A DNA stretch of 64,000 nucleotides from Aestuariibacter sp. Lineage in GTDB: Bacteria > Pseudomonadota > Gammaproteobacteria > Enterobacterales > Alteromonadaceae. Position 1 is the stretch's first letter. Each line of letters begins with the position of its first letter. The stretch is taken from the NCBI GenBank assembly GCA_017794925.1, contig CP051238.1:2041138-2105137 (forward strand), read 5' to 3'. Positions 52,135 through 59,990 of this stretch are shown one piece after another. Both the position numbers and the translations under genes were made by a program. The notes under the pieces are model-generated. The model ran no database searches. It worked only from the letters and a program-made list of their open reading frames with translations, and was not told the origin of the DNA.

Positions 52135-52872
52135 ATGAAAAAACTTTTACTTGCCGCGGCTATTGCAGGTGTTGCCACGTCTGCCGTCGCTCAGGACGAC
52201 AAAAAACCTTTTACAATGGACGGTGAGTTCGGTCTGATTGTAACTACAGGTAACACTGAGACTTCTTCCATGACGGCGGGTATCACTGCTCAGCAAGAAC
52301 TGGAAAGCTGGTCAAACGACTATGCTGTTGAAGGTTTATATAAAAAAGAAACTGTACCAGTAGATGGTGTTGAGGTTGAGCGTACGTCTGCCCAGAAATT
52401 CTTTGCATCGGCGCAGGGTAATTACAAGTTAGAAAACCCCGATCATCGTTTGTTCGTGTTCTCTTCTTACGAAGACGACCGTCTGAGCAACTTTGCTTAC
52501 CAGGCCACAGTTGCTGGCGGTTGGTCACAAAAAGTCTGGAACACGAAGAAATCTGCATTCGAATACAGTGTCGGTCCGGGTTATTCATTCTCTGAAACAC
52601 AAACGGGCGAAGACACCAGCAGCTTCATTGTTCGTGCATCCATGGCGTACAAGTGGTTTATATCGGATACGGCTAAGTTCACGCAAACTGTGAGTACGGA
52701 AGTGGGTTCTGAAAACACCAAGTCCCGTGCTGAATCTGCGCTTAGTGCTACCATCAGTGGTTCGTTGTCGATGAAAGTATCGCTGCGCCTTGATCACAAC
52801 AGTGACGTTAACCCGGGCGTTGAAAACCTGGATACTGAAACCGCAGTTACTCTGGTCTACAACTTCTTCTAA
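52135..52872 (+). CDS. DUF481 outer-membrane beta-barrel (copy 2)
   Basis: A 245-residue paralogue of the preceding gene: signal peptide (1-19, ending AVAQ), MDGEFGLIVTTGNTETSSMTAG, FVFSSYEDDRLSNFAYQATVAGGWSQKVW, SVGPGYSFSET, and the C-terminal TLVYNFF. The last Phe is the usual outer-membrane targeting residue. Both copies share the same strand pattern throughout, so this is a tandem duplication. ATG 52135 follows TTAGGAAATCCC. A strong bidirectional terminator follows, shared with serA. Confidence 0.9.
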   Translation: MKKLLLAAAIAGVATSAVAQDDKKPFTMDGEFGLIVTTGNTETSSMTAGITAQQELESWSNDYAVEGLYKKETVPVDGVEVERTSAQKFFASAQGNYKLENPDHRLFVFSSYEDDRLSNFAYQATVAGGWSQKVWNTKKSAFEYSVGPGYSFSETQTGEDTSSFIVRASMAYKWFISDTAKFTQTVSTEVGSENTKSRAESALSATISGSLSMKVSLRLDHNSDVNPGVENLDTETAVTLVYNFF

Positions 52873-52915
52873 GAAGACATACTAAGCGCGAATTCAACTC
52901 GCTGATTGATCAAAT

Positions 52916-52954
52916 AAAAAAATCCCCGCTACGGCAACGCAGCGGGGATTTTTT
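52916..52954. terminator. Bidirectional rho-independent terminator
   Basis: AAAAATCCCCGCT (52916-52930) pairs with AGCGGGGATTTTTT (52941-52954) around a 10-nt loop. It separates the convergent DUF481 copy 2 and serA. Confidence 0.93.
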
Positions 52955-52992
52955 ACAGGCGCTTTTCAGCGCCTTAATTCAGGTATAAATAC

Positions 52993-54222
52993 TTAGTGCA
53001 GTACGCGAGTCTTAATGGTACCGCTGATGGCGGTCAGCTCAGCCAACGCGTCGTCAGCTTTATCTGCTTCTACATCAATGACCACGTAACCGATGTCGGC
53101 ACTGGTTTGCAGGTATTGCGCTTCGATGTTGATGCCTTTTTCTGCAAACGCCTGGTTGATTTGAGTAAGTACACCCGGACGGTTTTCGTGAACATGCAGC
53201 AGGCGAGAGCGGCCAACGTGTTCTGGTAATGATACTTCCGGGAAGTTCACGGCAGACAGGGTAGAACCGTTGTCACTGTATTTAGCCAGTTTGCCTGCTA
53301 CTTCAATACCAATATTTTGCTGTGCTTCCTGCGTACTGCCACCCACGTGTGGAGTCAGGATGACATTATCAAATTCACGCAGCGGAGAGACAAACTCTTC
53401 GTTGTTTGACTTTGGTTCAACCGGGAATACGTCGATAGCTGCGCCACCCAGGTGTCCTGATGCCATTGCTTCGGCCAGTGCATCAATATCGACGACTGTG
53501 CCTCGCGAAGCGTTAATGAAAATGGCACCGGGCTTCATGGCCGCAAATTGTGCCTTGCCAATCATATCCTTGGTTTGTGCAGTTTCAGGTACATGAAGCG
53601 AGATCACGTCAGACATGGCCAGCAACTCGTCCATGGTCTTGATTTGTTCTGAGTTACCCAGTACCAGTTTGTCTTCGATGTCGAAGAAGCGGACTTTCAT
53701 GCCCAGGTGTTCTGCCAGAATAGACAATTGCGTACCAATGTGACCATAACCAATAATACCCAGTGTTTTACCCCGGGCTTCATATGAGCCAACCGCAGAC
53801 TTGTCCCAACCACCGCGATGCGCCAGCGCATTTTTTTCTGGTACGCGGCGTAATAACAGGATCAACTGACCCAATACCAACTCCGCTACTGAACGCGTGT
53901 TTGAGAAAGGTGCGTTGAAAACAGGAATACCACGGGCTTTTGTTGCAGATAGATCTACCTGGTTGGTACCGATACAGAAACAACCAATGGCTACCAGCTT
54001 GCTGGCTGCTTCTACGACTTTTTCACTGATGTGCGTGCGCGAGCGAATACCGATGAAATGAACATCTTTGATTTTTTCAATCAGTTCGTCTTCAGGTAAA
54101 GACGTTTTCAGGTATTCAATGTTGGTGTAACCGTTTGCTTCAAGGGTTTCTACGGCACTTTTGTGCACGCCTTCCAGCAAAAGGATACGGATTTTGTCTT
54201 TAGAAAGTGAATATTTGCTCAT
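52993..54222 (-). CDS. serA: D-3-phosphoglycerate dehydrogenase
   Basis: A 409-residue NAD enzyme that oxidises 3-phosphoglycerate to 3-phosphohydroxypyruvate, the committed step of serine synthesis. The NAD motif GIIGYGHIGTQL (about 155), the catalytic Arg (about 237, NASRGTVVD), Glu and His (TPHVGGST, about 290) are present. The C-terminal ACT domain (about 335-409; RLLHVHENRPGVLTQI) provides serine feedback. The length matches the E. coli type (410). It follows rpiA on the same strand. Confidence 0.97.
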   Translation of the reverse strand: MSKYSLSKDKIRILLLEGVHKSAVETLEANGYTNIEYLKTSLPEDELIEKIKDVHFIGIRSRTHISEKVVEAASKLVAIGCFCIGTNQVDLSATKARGIPVFNAPFSNTRSVAELVLGQLILLLRRVPEKNALAHRGGWDKSAVGSYEARGKTLGIIGYGHIGTQLSILAEHLGMKVRFFDIEDKLVLGNSEQIKTMDELLAMSDVISLHVPETAQTKDMIGKAQFAAMKPGAIFINASRGTVVDIDALAEAMASGHLGGAAIDVFPVEPKSNNEEFVSPLREFDNVILTPHVGGSTQEAQQNIGIEVAGKLAKYSDNGSTLSAVNFPEVSLPEHVGRSRLLHVHENRPGVLTQINQAFAEKGINIEAQYLQTSADIGYVVIDVEADKADDALAELTAISGTIKTRVLH

Positions 54223-54382
54223 TACATCGCTTCTCAGTCAGGGGTTAAGAGACATCTGGACGTCTATATGGTTAAAATAACACAAACTGTTCCAGCGGTG
54301 AAAGCGGTTTGTATAGTTCAGTTTGGAATAATATGCATTTATTTAACTTATAGGCCGGTTTTTACCGCCGGCCTGAGTTAAA

Positions 54383-55036
54383 TTAGCGGGTAACTACACC
54401 GTCATTAGTTGCTACTAACACAACGTCTGCACCTCGCAGTGCAAAAATACCGTTGGTGACTACGCCAGCAATATTGTTAATGGCTTTTTCCATTTCCCTT
54501 GGGTTCAGAATCGATAAATTATGCACATCCAGGATGACGTTACCGTTGTCGGTGACCACGCCTTCACGGTAAACAGGATCACCGCCTAATTTAACTAATT
54601 CACGAGCCACATAAGAACGGGCCATGGGAATCACTTCAACGGGTAACGGGAAGTCGCCTAATACACCGACTTCCTTGCTGTCATCAACAATACAGACAAA
54701 GGTTTTGGCAACCGCAGACACAATTTTTTCCTGTGTCAGGGCTGCACCACCGCCCTTGATCATATGCTTGTGCTCGGTGACCTCGTCGGCACCGTCGACG
54801 TAAATCGACAGGCTGCTCACGCTGTTCAGGTCGAAGACTTCGATGCCCAGTGCTTTTAGGCGCTCGGTTGAGGCAACCGAGCTGGATACTGCACCGGTAA
54901 TTGTGTGTTTGATGTCGGCCAGGGCATCAATGAAATGATTAACGGTTGAGCCTGTTCCCACACCAATGATGGTGTCTGGTTCAACGTATTTAAGGGCTGC
55001 ACGGCCTACGGCCTGCTTCTTCGCATTTTGATCCAT
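54383..55036 (-). CDS. rpiA: Ribose-5-phosphate isomerase A
   Basis: A 217-residue enzyme interconverting ribose 5-phosphate and ribulose 5-phosphate. Family blocks are [13 protein letters not shown] (about 20), [24 protein letters not shown] (about 80) and [19 protein letters not shown] near the C-terminus. The usual length is 218. It lies upstream of serA in the transcript, the usual gammaproteobacterial order. A ribokinase and nucleoside hydrolase upstream on the same strand would feed ribose 5-phosphate to it. Confidence 0.97.
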   Translation of the reverse strand: MDQNAKKQAVGRAALKYVEPDTIIGVGTGSTVNHFIDALADIKHTITGAVSSSVASTERLKALGIEVFDLNSVSSLSIYVDGADEVTEHKHMIKGGGAALTQEKIVSAVAKTFVCIVDDSKEVGVLGDFPLPVEVIPMARSYVARELVKLGGDPVYREGVVTDNGNVILDVHNLSILNPREMEKAINNIAGVVTNGIFALRGADVVLVATNDGVVTR

Positions 55037-55109
55037 AGTGGTTCCCGCCTAAAAAAGAGGCGTTATTTTAGCGAAACTGCAGGATCATTAAACAACTATC
55101 GTAATTTTT

Positions 55110-55712
55110 TTAAAGTTCGATGCGTTGTGTGGGAGTAATGATGACGTCCAATGGTATATCCCAGGGCTCAACAGGCAGGGCTGAGACTTGCTGGCAGTCA
55201 TGAGCGACACCGATTAAAACGGGACGCGTTTCACATTTATGCAGCTGTTGCAATGGGGCAAGCGTTCGGTCATAAAATCCCCCGCCCATACCAAGGCGAT
55301 TGCCCTGGGCATCAAACCCTACTAAGGGCATAAGAAGGCAGTCATGCTTTGACAGTTCAACAATAGCAGTACTGTCGAGTGCAGGTTCCTCAATACCGAA
55401 TTTGTTTGTGGTCATCACAGTGTGATTACTGAAGCGTTGAAATAACAAATGCTTGCCAGTAAAGGGGTGAATTACCGGGAGTGATGTGCTGATTCCGTGT
55501 TCATGACACCAGGATAGCGTAGGGGACAGATCTATTTCACCGTCACTGGCGAGATAGCCCGCCAGTTGTTTTGTATTAGCCGGTAAATAGCGACTTAGCT
55601 GTTGTTGTAATGCACGGGCTGCCTTTTCCTGCTCATGCTCAGACAAAGCCCGTCGGGCTTGTCGCAAGGCTTTACGAAGTGACTGACGACTGTGTAATGA
55701 GGTGTCTGACAT
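55110..55712 (-). CDS. fau: 5-formyltetrahydrofolate cyclo-ligase
   Basis: A 200-residue ATP-dependent enzyme (YgfA/MTHFS) that converts 5-formyl-THF to 5,10-methenyl-THF. The N-terminal SLRKALRQARRALSE, the GRLGMGGGFYDRTLA-type site (here NRLGMGGGFYDRT, about 148) and the C-terminal PWDIPLDVIITP are typical. In most gammaproteobacteria fau lies directly downstream of the 6S RNA gene. Here two genes intervene. ATG 55712 is chosen; the frame continues to a GTG at 55754 inside a palindrome. Confidence 0.95.
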   Translation of the reverse strand: MSDTSLHSRQSLRKALRQARRALSEHEQEKAARALQQQLSRYLPANTKQLAGYLASDGEIDLSPTLSWCHEHGISTSLPVIHPFTGKHLLFQRFSNHTVMTTNKFGIEEPALDSTAIVELSKHDCLLMPLVGFDAQGNRLGMGGGFYDRTLAPLQQLHKCETRPVLIGVAHDCQQVSALPVEPWDIPLDVIITPTQRIEL

Positions 55713-55736
55713 AGTCTCTGGCAGGAATAAGGGCGC

Positions 55737-55757
55737 GCTGTGAGCCAGGCTCACAGC
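55737..55757. repeat. 21-nt perfect inverted repeat between nucleoside hydrolase and fau
   Basis: GCTGTGAGCC (55737-55746), one base, then GGCTCACAGC (55748-55757). It sits in the 54-bp gap before fau and could be a processing or attenuation hairpin or an operator. No U-run follows on the minus strand. Confidence 0.6.
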
Positions 55758-55766
55758 AAGTACCCG

Positions 55767-56711
55767 TTACAGCGCGTAGGTATCGACGAACAACTGGAAC
55801 AAACGTTCGTGGTCAACGCCAGTGGCGGCTTGTACCGTTTTTGCCTCGGTCCACAGAGGACTGGCTGTGGTGCCAAACGGCGCAACAATTGTTTGCCCGC
55901 GGTTTAAGTCATCGGTAGATACACGGATGTTGCCTTGCGTGAATTCAAACAAGTCCGGTTGTACCAGGTGCGCAAGTGGGAATGCATCGTGGAAATAACA
56001 TACTTTTTCATCGCGACCCTGAGAATAAAACTCAATGTAAAACTGCGCCGCTTTTTGAACAAAGCCCCCCATAGTCGGGTTCTTCTGTGCCAGTACGTCA
56101 ACAAATTTTGGATCAGTCGGTGCAAATAAGGTCACGTCCAGACCAAACATTTTCACTTCCCAGTCTGCTGAGAACACGATGTCTGCTGCGTGAGCGTCGT
56201 TCCAGATATTGGCTTCAGCAACCGGTGTTACATTACCTGGTACAAACGCTGCACCGCCCATGATGCTCAGCCCTTTAACCAGTTTTGGCAGGTTTGGCTC
56301 CAGGCGCAGTGCAAGTGCAATATTCCCTAACGGGCCAATGGCGACCAGCGTAATTTCACCAGGGTGTTTACGCGCCATTTCCACGATAAATTCGGCTGAA
56401 CTGCGCGGGTCTACTTCGCGTGTGGACGGTGGAAAGCCAATATTGCCGAAACCATCATCACCATGAACAAAATGTGCATACCCTGACTCAGGGCCAACCC
56501 ACGGCATACCTACGCCTTCGGTAACCGGAATATCCTGACGACCCGCAACATCGCATAGTGTCAGTGCATTTCGTGCGGCCATGCTAACCGGAATGTTGCC
56601 ATATACGGTGGTCAGACCCAGCACTTCAATGTCAGGTGACTGGAAAGCAAAAAAGATCGCCATCGCATCATCGATGCCCGGATCCGTGTCGATTATAATT
56701 TTGTGCGTCAT
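55767..56711 (-). CDS. Nucleoside hydrolase (IunH family)
   Basis: A 314-residue enzyme with the calcium-binding signature DTDPGIDDAMA at residues about 8-18, plus GPLGNIALAL (about 125), MGGAA (about 152), EANIWNDAHAA (about 167) and the C-terminal CYFHDAFPLA. It hydrolyses ribonucleosides to base and ribose. The ribokinase upstream (29-nt gap) would phosphorylate the ribose and RpiA downstream would isomerise it, so this looks like a nucleoside salvage or catabolism unit. The base preference is unknown. Confidence 0.92.
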   Translation of the reverse strand: MTHKIIIDTDPGIDDAMAIFFAFQSPDIEVLGLTTVYGNIPVSMAARNALTLCDVAGRQDIPVTEGVGMPWVGPESGYAHFVHGDDGFGNIGFPPSTREVDPRSSAEFIVEMARKHPGEITLVAIGPLGNIALALRLEPNLPKLVKGLSIMGGAAFVPGNVTPVAEANIWNDAHAADIVFSADWEVKMFGLDVTLFAPTDPKFVDVLAQKNPTMGGFVQKAAQFYIEFYSQGRDEKVCYFHDAFPLAHLVQPDLFEFTQGNIRVSTDDLNRGQTIVAPFGTTASPLWTEAKTVQAATGVDHERLFQLFVDTYAL

Positions 56712-56740
56712 GGTAATGGATTCCTAAATTCTGTCTTTTG

Positions 56741-57637
56741 TTAGCTGCCGTGCTTCGCCAAAAAGCGGTCCACTTCTGCTCGCTTGGGAATGGATTGAGC
56801 TGCGCCTTCCCGGGTTACCGAAATAGCAGAAGCGGCACAGGCTCGCTTCAATGCTTGTTTTGCATCTGCATGCTGGCTGTACGCAGCCAGAAAATACCCG
56901 ATAAATGTATCGCCCGCAGCGGTTGTATCAACAGCATCAACAACGAAGGCGTCTACCTGCAGGGTATCGTGTTTTCTCAGCATCATGACACCGGCTTTAC
57001 CCAGCGTAATAATGACCTCTGCATGAGACCAGTGTGTTTTGAAGTGCTCAACAATGTCATCCAGTGCCTGATGCCCTGAAAGTGCAGCGGCTTCCACTTC
57101 ATTCACAATCAGCAAATCAATGCACTCGAAGGGGAGTGATTTAACCGACTCGCTCATTGGTGCCGGGTTAAACGCCACTTTCAGGTGCTTTTCGTGTGCC
57201 TGACGCAGGGTGGCCTCAAGACTGCTCGTCTCATTTTGTGTTAACACCCAGTCTGTGCTTTTGGTTTTATCCAAAGCACGCATCACGTCCTTTTCAGTGA
57301 TTTCCTGGTTTGCGCCGCCAAACAGCACAATCGCGTTTTCACCCGATGGCGTTACCTGAATAATGGCATGGCCTGATGGGGTTTCCGTACACTGCAGGTG
57401 CTGGCAATCGATCTCGTGCTTGATAAGCGTTTGTTTAAAGCCCACATCGGACTGATTGATTTTGCCAACATGGCGAACGTCGGCACCGGCTGCGGCCAAT
57501 GCGATAGATTGGTTAGCCCCTTTGCCACCTAACAATTGCTGGTAACCTTTGGAGGCGAGTGTTTCACCTGGCGCTACGAAATGGTCTACCTGATAAACGT
57601 GATCAATATTTATCGAACCAAAGTTTATTATTGCCAT
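56741..57637 (-). CDS. rbsK: Ribokinase (PfkB family)
   Basis: A 298-residue PfkB-fold kinase that phosphorylates ribose at O5. Sequence features are LLGGKGANQSIALAAAGADV (about 36), the substrate patch NFGSINIDHVY at the start, and the catalytic DTTAAGDTFIGYFLAA near residue 243. The start ATG 57637 has only a weak site, preceded by TATAAT. It begins about 24 nt after the 3' end of the 6S RNA gene, so the RNA and this gene may share a transcript. No ribose transporter is present. Confidence 0.93.
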   Translation of the reverse strand: MAIINFGSINIDHVYQVDHFVAPGETLASKGYQQLLGGKGANQSIALAAAGADVRHVGKINQSDVGFKQTLIKHEIDCQHLQCTETPSGHAIIQVTPSGENAIVLFGGANQEITEKDVMRALDKTKSTDWVLTQNETSSLEATLRQAHEKHLKVAFNPAPMSESVKSLPFECIDLLIVNEVEAAALSGHQALDDIVEHFKTHWSHAEVIITLGKAGVMMLRKHDTLQVDAFVVDAVDTTAAGDTFIGYFLAAYSQHADAKQALKRACAASAISVTREGAAQSIPKRAEVDRFLAKHGS

Positions 57638-57660
57638 TATTATATCCGTCGATAAATGGC

Positions 57661-57841
57661 GCTTCCCAGAGTGCCGCTGTCTATTATTCGCCCGTGAACC
57701 GAAAAGTTCAGGGCGGAAGCATCTCTACAGCCGTAGGCTTCTCGATACGCGCCGAGCTTGCACAATAGCTGCATGTCAACTTCCTTGGTTTAAAGCATCG
57801 GCCAGGGACATGAATAGACTGGCAAACACCCCAGGAAACAT
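57661..57841 (-). ncRNA. ssrS: 6S RNA
   Basis: Read on the minus strand, the roughly 180 nt match the 6S RNA plan. A 5' closing arm TTTCCTGGGGTGTTTGCC faces the 3' GGCACTCTGGGAAG. Internally GTCCCTGGCCGAT corresponds to E. coli GUCCCCUGAGCCGAU. CAAGCTCGGCGCGTATCGAG followed by AAGCC matches the E. coli UGCUCGGUCCGUCCGAGAAGCC arm. CCCTGAACTTTTCGGTTCACGGG is the 3' small hairpin. 6S RNA sequesters sigma70 RNA polymerase in stationary phase. The position beside ygfB fits. The ends are approximate. Confidence 0.85.
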
Positions 57842-58095
57842 TGTTGTATGCGTCGTGAAAGGGCGCATAGTGTACGCCCTCTTCGTTGGGTTGCAAGTGA
57901 ATCCTTGCAAGGGCGCTGAAATTGACACCCAGCGCCTGATCATAGTGTAAACAACGCGCAACTGCCAGCCCCTTAGTGTAAAAATCCTGACCAAATGGTT
58001 AGGATTTAGCCTGGCTGACAAATACACCCTGCAATTTTGGCAATAATCCGGCGGTTTTGGTAGTATCTTGTGAAAATTCTTAGGACAGTATTTGC
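57842..58095. other. Hairpin-rich intergenic region between ssrS and ygfB
   Basis: 254 bp without a gene. It holds three inverted repeats: AGGGCG/CGCCCT (57860-57880), GGCGCTG/CAGCGCC (57912-57936), and AAATCCT-G-ACC/GGT-T-AGGATTT (57982-58007). TAGTGTA occurs three times (57868, 57943, 57974). zapA, usually found here divergent from ygfB, is not present. Confidence 0.7.
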
Positions 58096-58662
58096 GTGAA
58101 TAAAACAGCTGATTTCGATTCGGTCACCCAGTGTTTGACCAATCACGACATGGTGGTAGATGGCGCCGAGATTCATGGCATGATGTGCGGTATGCTTTGT
58201 GGTGGTATGTCTCTGAGCGAACAGCAGTGGCTGGAGGTGTTGCAGGACACTGTGAATCAGGGGCAGGCGTTGGATAAGCCGGTGGCTGAGAGTCTGCAGC
58301 ACCTGTTTAACCAGACTTGCCAGCAGTTGGTGGATGGCCAGTTTGGCCTGGTCTTGTTATTGCCCGATGATACCAGTCCCATTAATGACCGCGGTCTTGC
58401 GCTGATTAATTGGGTACAGGGCTTTATGGCAGGGTTTGGTCTTTATCAGCAAAAACTCAGCAATTGCTCTGATGACGTTCGTGAAGTACTGGAAGATTTT
58501 TCTGATATTGCGCGCATGGAAGAGCCCATGAACGATGATGAAGAATCTGAGCAGGCGCTGTTTGAAGTTATTGAGTACGTGAAAATTTCTGCCTTGTTGT
58601 GCTTTAACGAGCTGGGCCAGTCGCTGCTGGAAGACCAACAAGATACCCCTTCGGTGCATTAG
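58096..58662 (+). CDS. ygfB: UPF0149 family protein YgfB
   Basis: A 188-residue helical protein of the UPF0149/YecA-YgfB family. Typical blocks are ADFDSVTQCLTNHDMVVDGAEIHGMMCGMLCGG, LALINWVQGFMAGFGLYQQ and DDEESEQALFEVIEYVKISALLCF. In Pseudomonas the homologue represses ampD-family expression via AlpA. GTG 58096 follows TAGGACAGT. It is the first gene of the ygfB-pepP-ubiH-ubiI operon (11-nt gap to pepP). Confidence 0.93.
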   Translation: MNKTADFDSVTQCLTNHDMVVDGAEIHGMMCGMLCGGMSLSEQQWLEVLQDTVNQGQALDKPVAESLQHLFNQTCQQLVDGQFGLVLLLPDDTSPINDRGLALINWVQGFMAGFGLYQQKLSNCSDDVREVLEDFSDIARMEEPMNDDEESEQALFEVIEYVKISALLCFNELGQSLLEDQQDTPSVH

Positions 58663-58673
58663 GACGCCGAACT

Positions 58674-59987
58674 ATGATAACCCTCAAGCAATACCGGCAG
58701 CGCCAGACACGTCTGTTGGCGAAACTGCCTGAAAACAGTGTGTGTGTTATTCCTGGTGCCGATCTGCAAACCCGTAGCCGCGATACCGAGTTTGGCTTTC
58801 GTCAGCACAGTGATTTTTGGTATTTAACCGGTTTCAATGAGCCCCAGGCCTGGTTGTTATTGTCAAATCACAGTCGCTATGGTGGCGACTGTCGCGGGTT
58901 GGTGTGCTTGCCTAAAGACCCTGCTATGGAGATTTGGCATGGTCGTCGTTTGGGGCCGGAACAAGCCGTTCACGAGCTGAAATTCGACGAAGCTTATTCC
59001 ACTGAGTCACTTGCAGAGGTATTAACCGAATGGTTAGCCGAGCATGATAATCTGTATTTTCCCCAAGGAGAATTCCCTGACGCAGATGACGCGATATTTG
59101 ACGCGTTGTCAGTGCTTCGCAACACCCCAAAACAAAATAAAGCACCTTCGGCGATAGTGGACTGCAGACCTCTTATTCACGATATGCGTTTGCGTAAGTC
59201 CGGCGAAGAGATTGCCGTCATGCGCACTGCCGCAGAGGTGTCTGCGCGTGCTCACTGCCGGGCCATGACATTTGCTCACTCAGGGTGTTTCGAATATCAG
59301 CTTGAGGCCGAAATTCATCACGAGTTCGCAATGGCCGGCGCGCGTTACCCGGCTTACGGCACTATTGTTGGCGGTGGAGAGAATGCCTGTGTTTTGCATT
59401 ACACCGAAAATCAGGATGCGATAGACGACGGAAGCTTGATCCTGATCGATGCGGGTGCCGAATATAACGGCTATGCTGCAGACATTACCCGCACCTTTCC
59501 GGTAAATGGCAAGTTTACCCCTGCTCAGGCTGCGCTTTATCAACTGGTATTAGATTCCCAGCTACTGGCAATTGAGCAGTTGGTGCCGGGAGCTACATTG
59601 CCGGAAGTGACTAAAAACGTGGTGAATGTATTAACCCAAGGACTATGCCAACTCGGGCTGTTAACGGAATCCGTTGATGACGCTTTGGCGAATCAGAGCT
59701 GGCGCCGGTTTTTCATGCATGGCCTTGGACATTATTTAGGACTGGATGTGCACGATGTCGGAGAGTATACCCAGCAAGGCTCGCCCAGGCAGTTGGAAGC
59801 GGGCATGGTGATCACCGTAGAACCAGGCCTTTACATTCCTAATGAGCCTGACATAGCCGCGGAATTTCGCGGGACGGGTATTCGTATTGAAGACAATCTT
59901 GTGATCACCGCAACCGGTAATGAAGTACTAACTGACGGGGCACCCAAGACTATTGAAGGCATTGAAGCGCTGATGGAGCAATCATAA
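58674..59987 (+). CDS. pepP: Xaa-Pro aminopeptidase P
   Basis: A 437-residue M24 metallopeptidase that removes N-terminal residues preceding proline. The dimanganese ligands are visible as DAGAEYNGYAADITRTF (two Asp, about 260-271), MHGLGHYLGLDVHDVG (His, about 350), TVEPGLY (Glu, about 382) and GTGIRIEDN (Glu, about 405). The N-terminal creatinase-like domain (about 1-170) is complete. It is the second gene of the ubiquinone operon, 3 nt before ubiH, as in E. coli. Confidence 0.96.
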   Translation: MITLKQYRQRQTRLLAKLPENSVCVIPGADLQTRSRDTEFGFRQHSDFWYLTGFNEPQAWLLLSNHSRYGGDCRGLVCLPKDPAMEIWHGRRLGPEQAVHELKFDEAYSTESLAEVLTEWLAEHDNLYFPQGEFPDADDAIFDALSVLRNTPKQNKAPSAIVDCRPLIHDMRLRKSGEEIAVMRTAAEVSARAHCRAMTFAHSGCFEYQLEAEIHHEFAMAGARYPAYGTIVGGGENACVLHYTENQDAIDDGSLILIDAGAEYNGYAADITRTFPVNGKFTPAQAALYQLVLDSQLLAIEQLVPGATLPEVTKNVVNVLTQGLCQLGLLTESVDDALANQSWRRFFMHGLGHYLGLDVHDVGEYTQQGSPRQLEAGMVITVEPGLYIPNEPDIAAEFRGTGIRIEDNLVITATGNEVLTDGAPKTIEGIEALMEQS

Positions 59988-59990
59988 CCG

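Noticed and set aside
57776..58027. 83-codon minus-strand frame tested as zapA
   Set aside because: It shows no ZapA motifs and overlaps the 6S RNA 5' end and the hairpin region.
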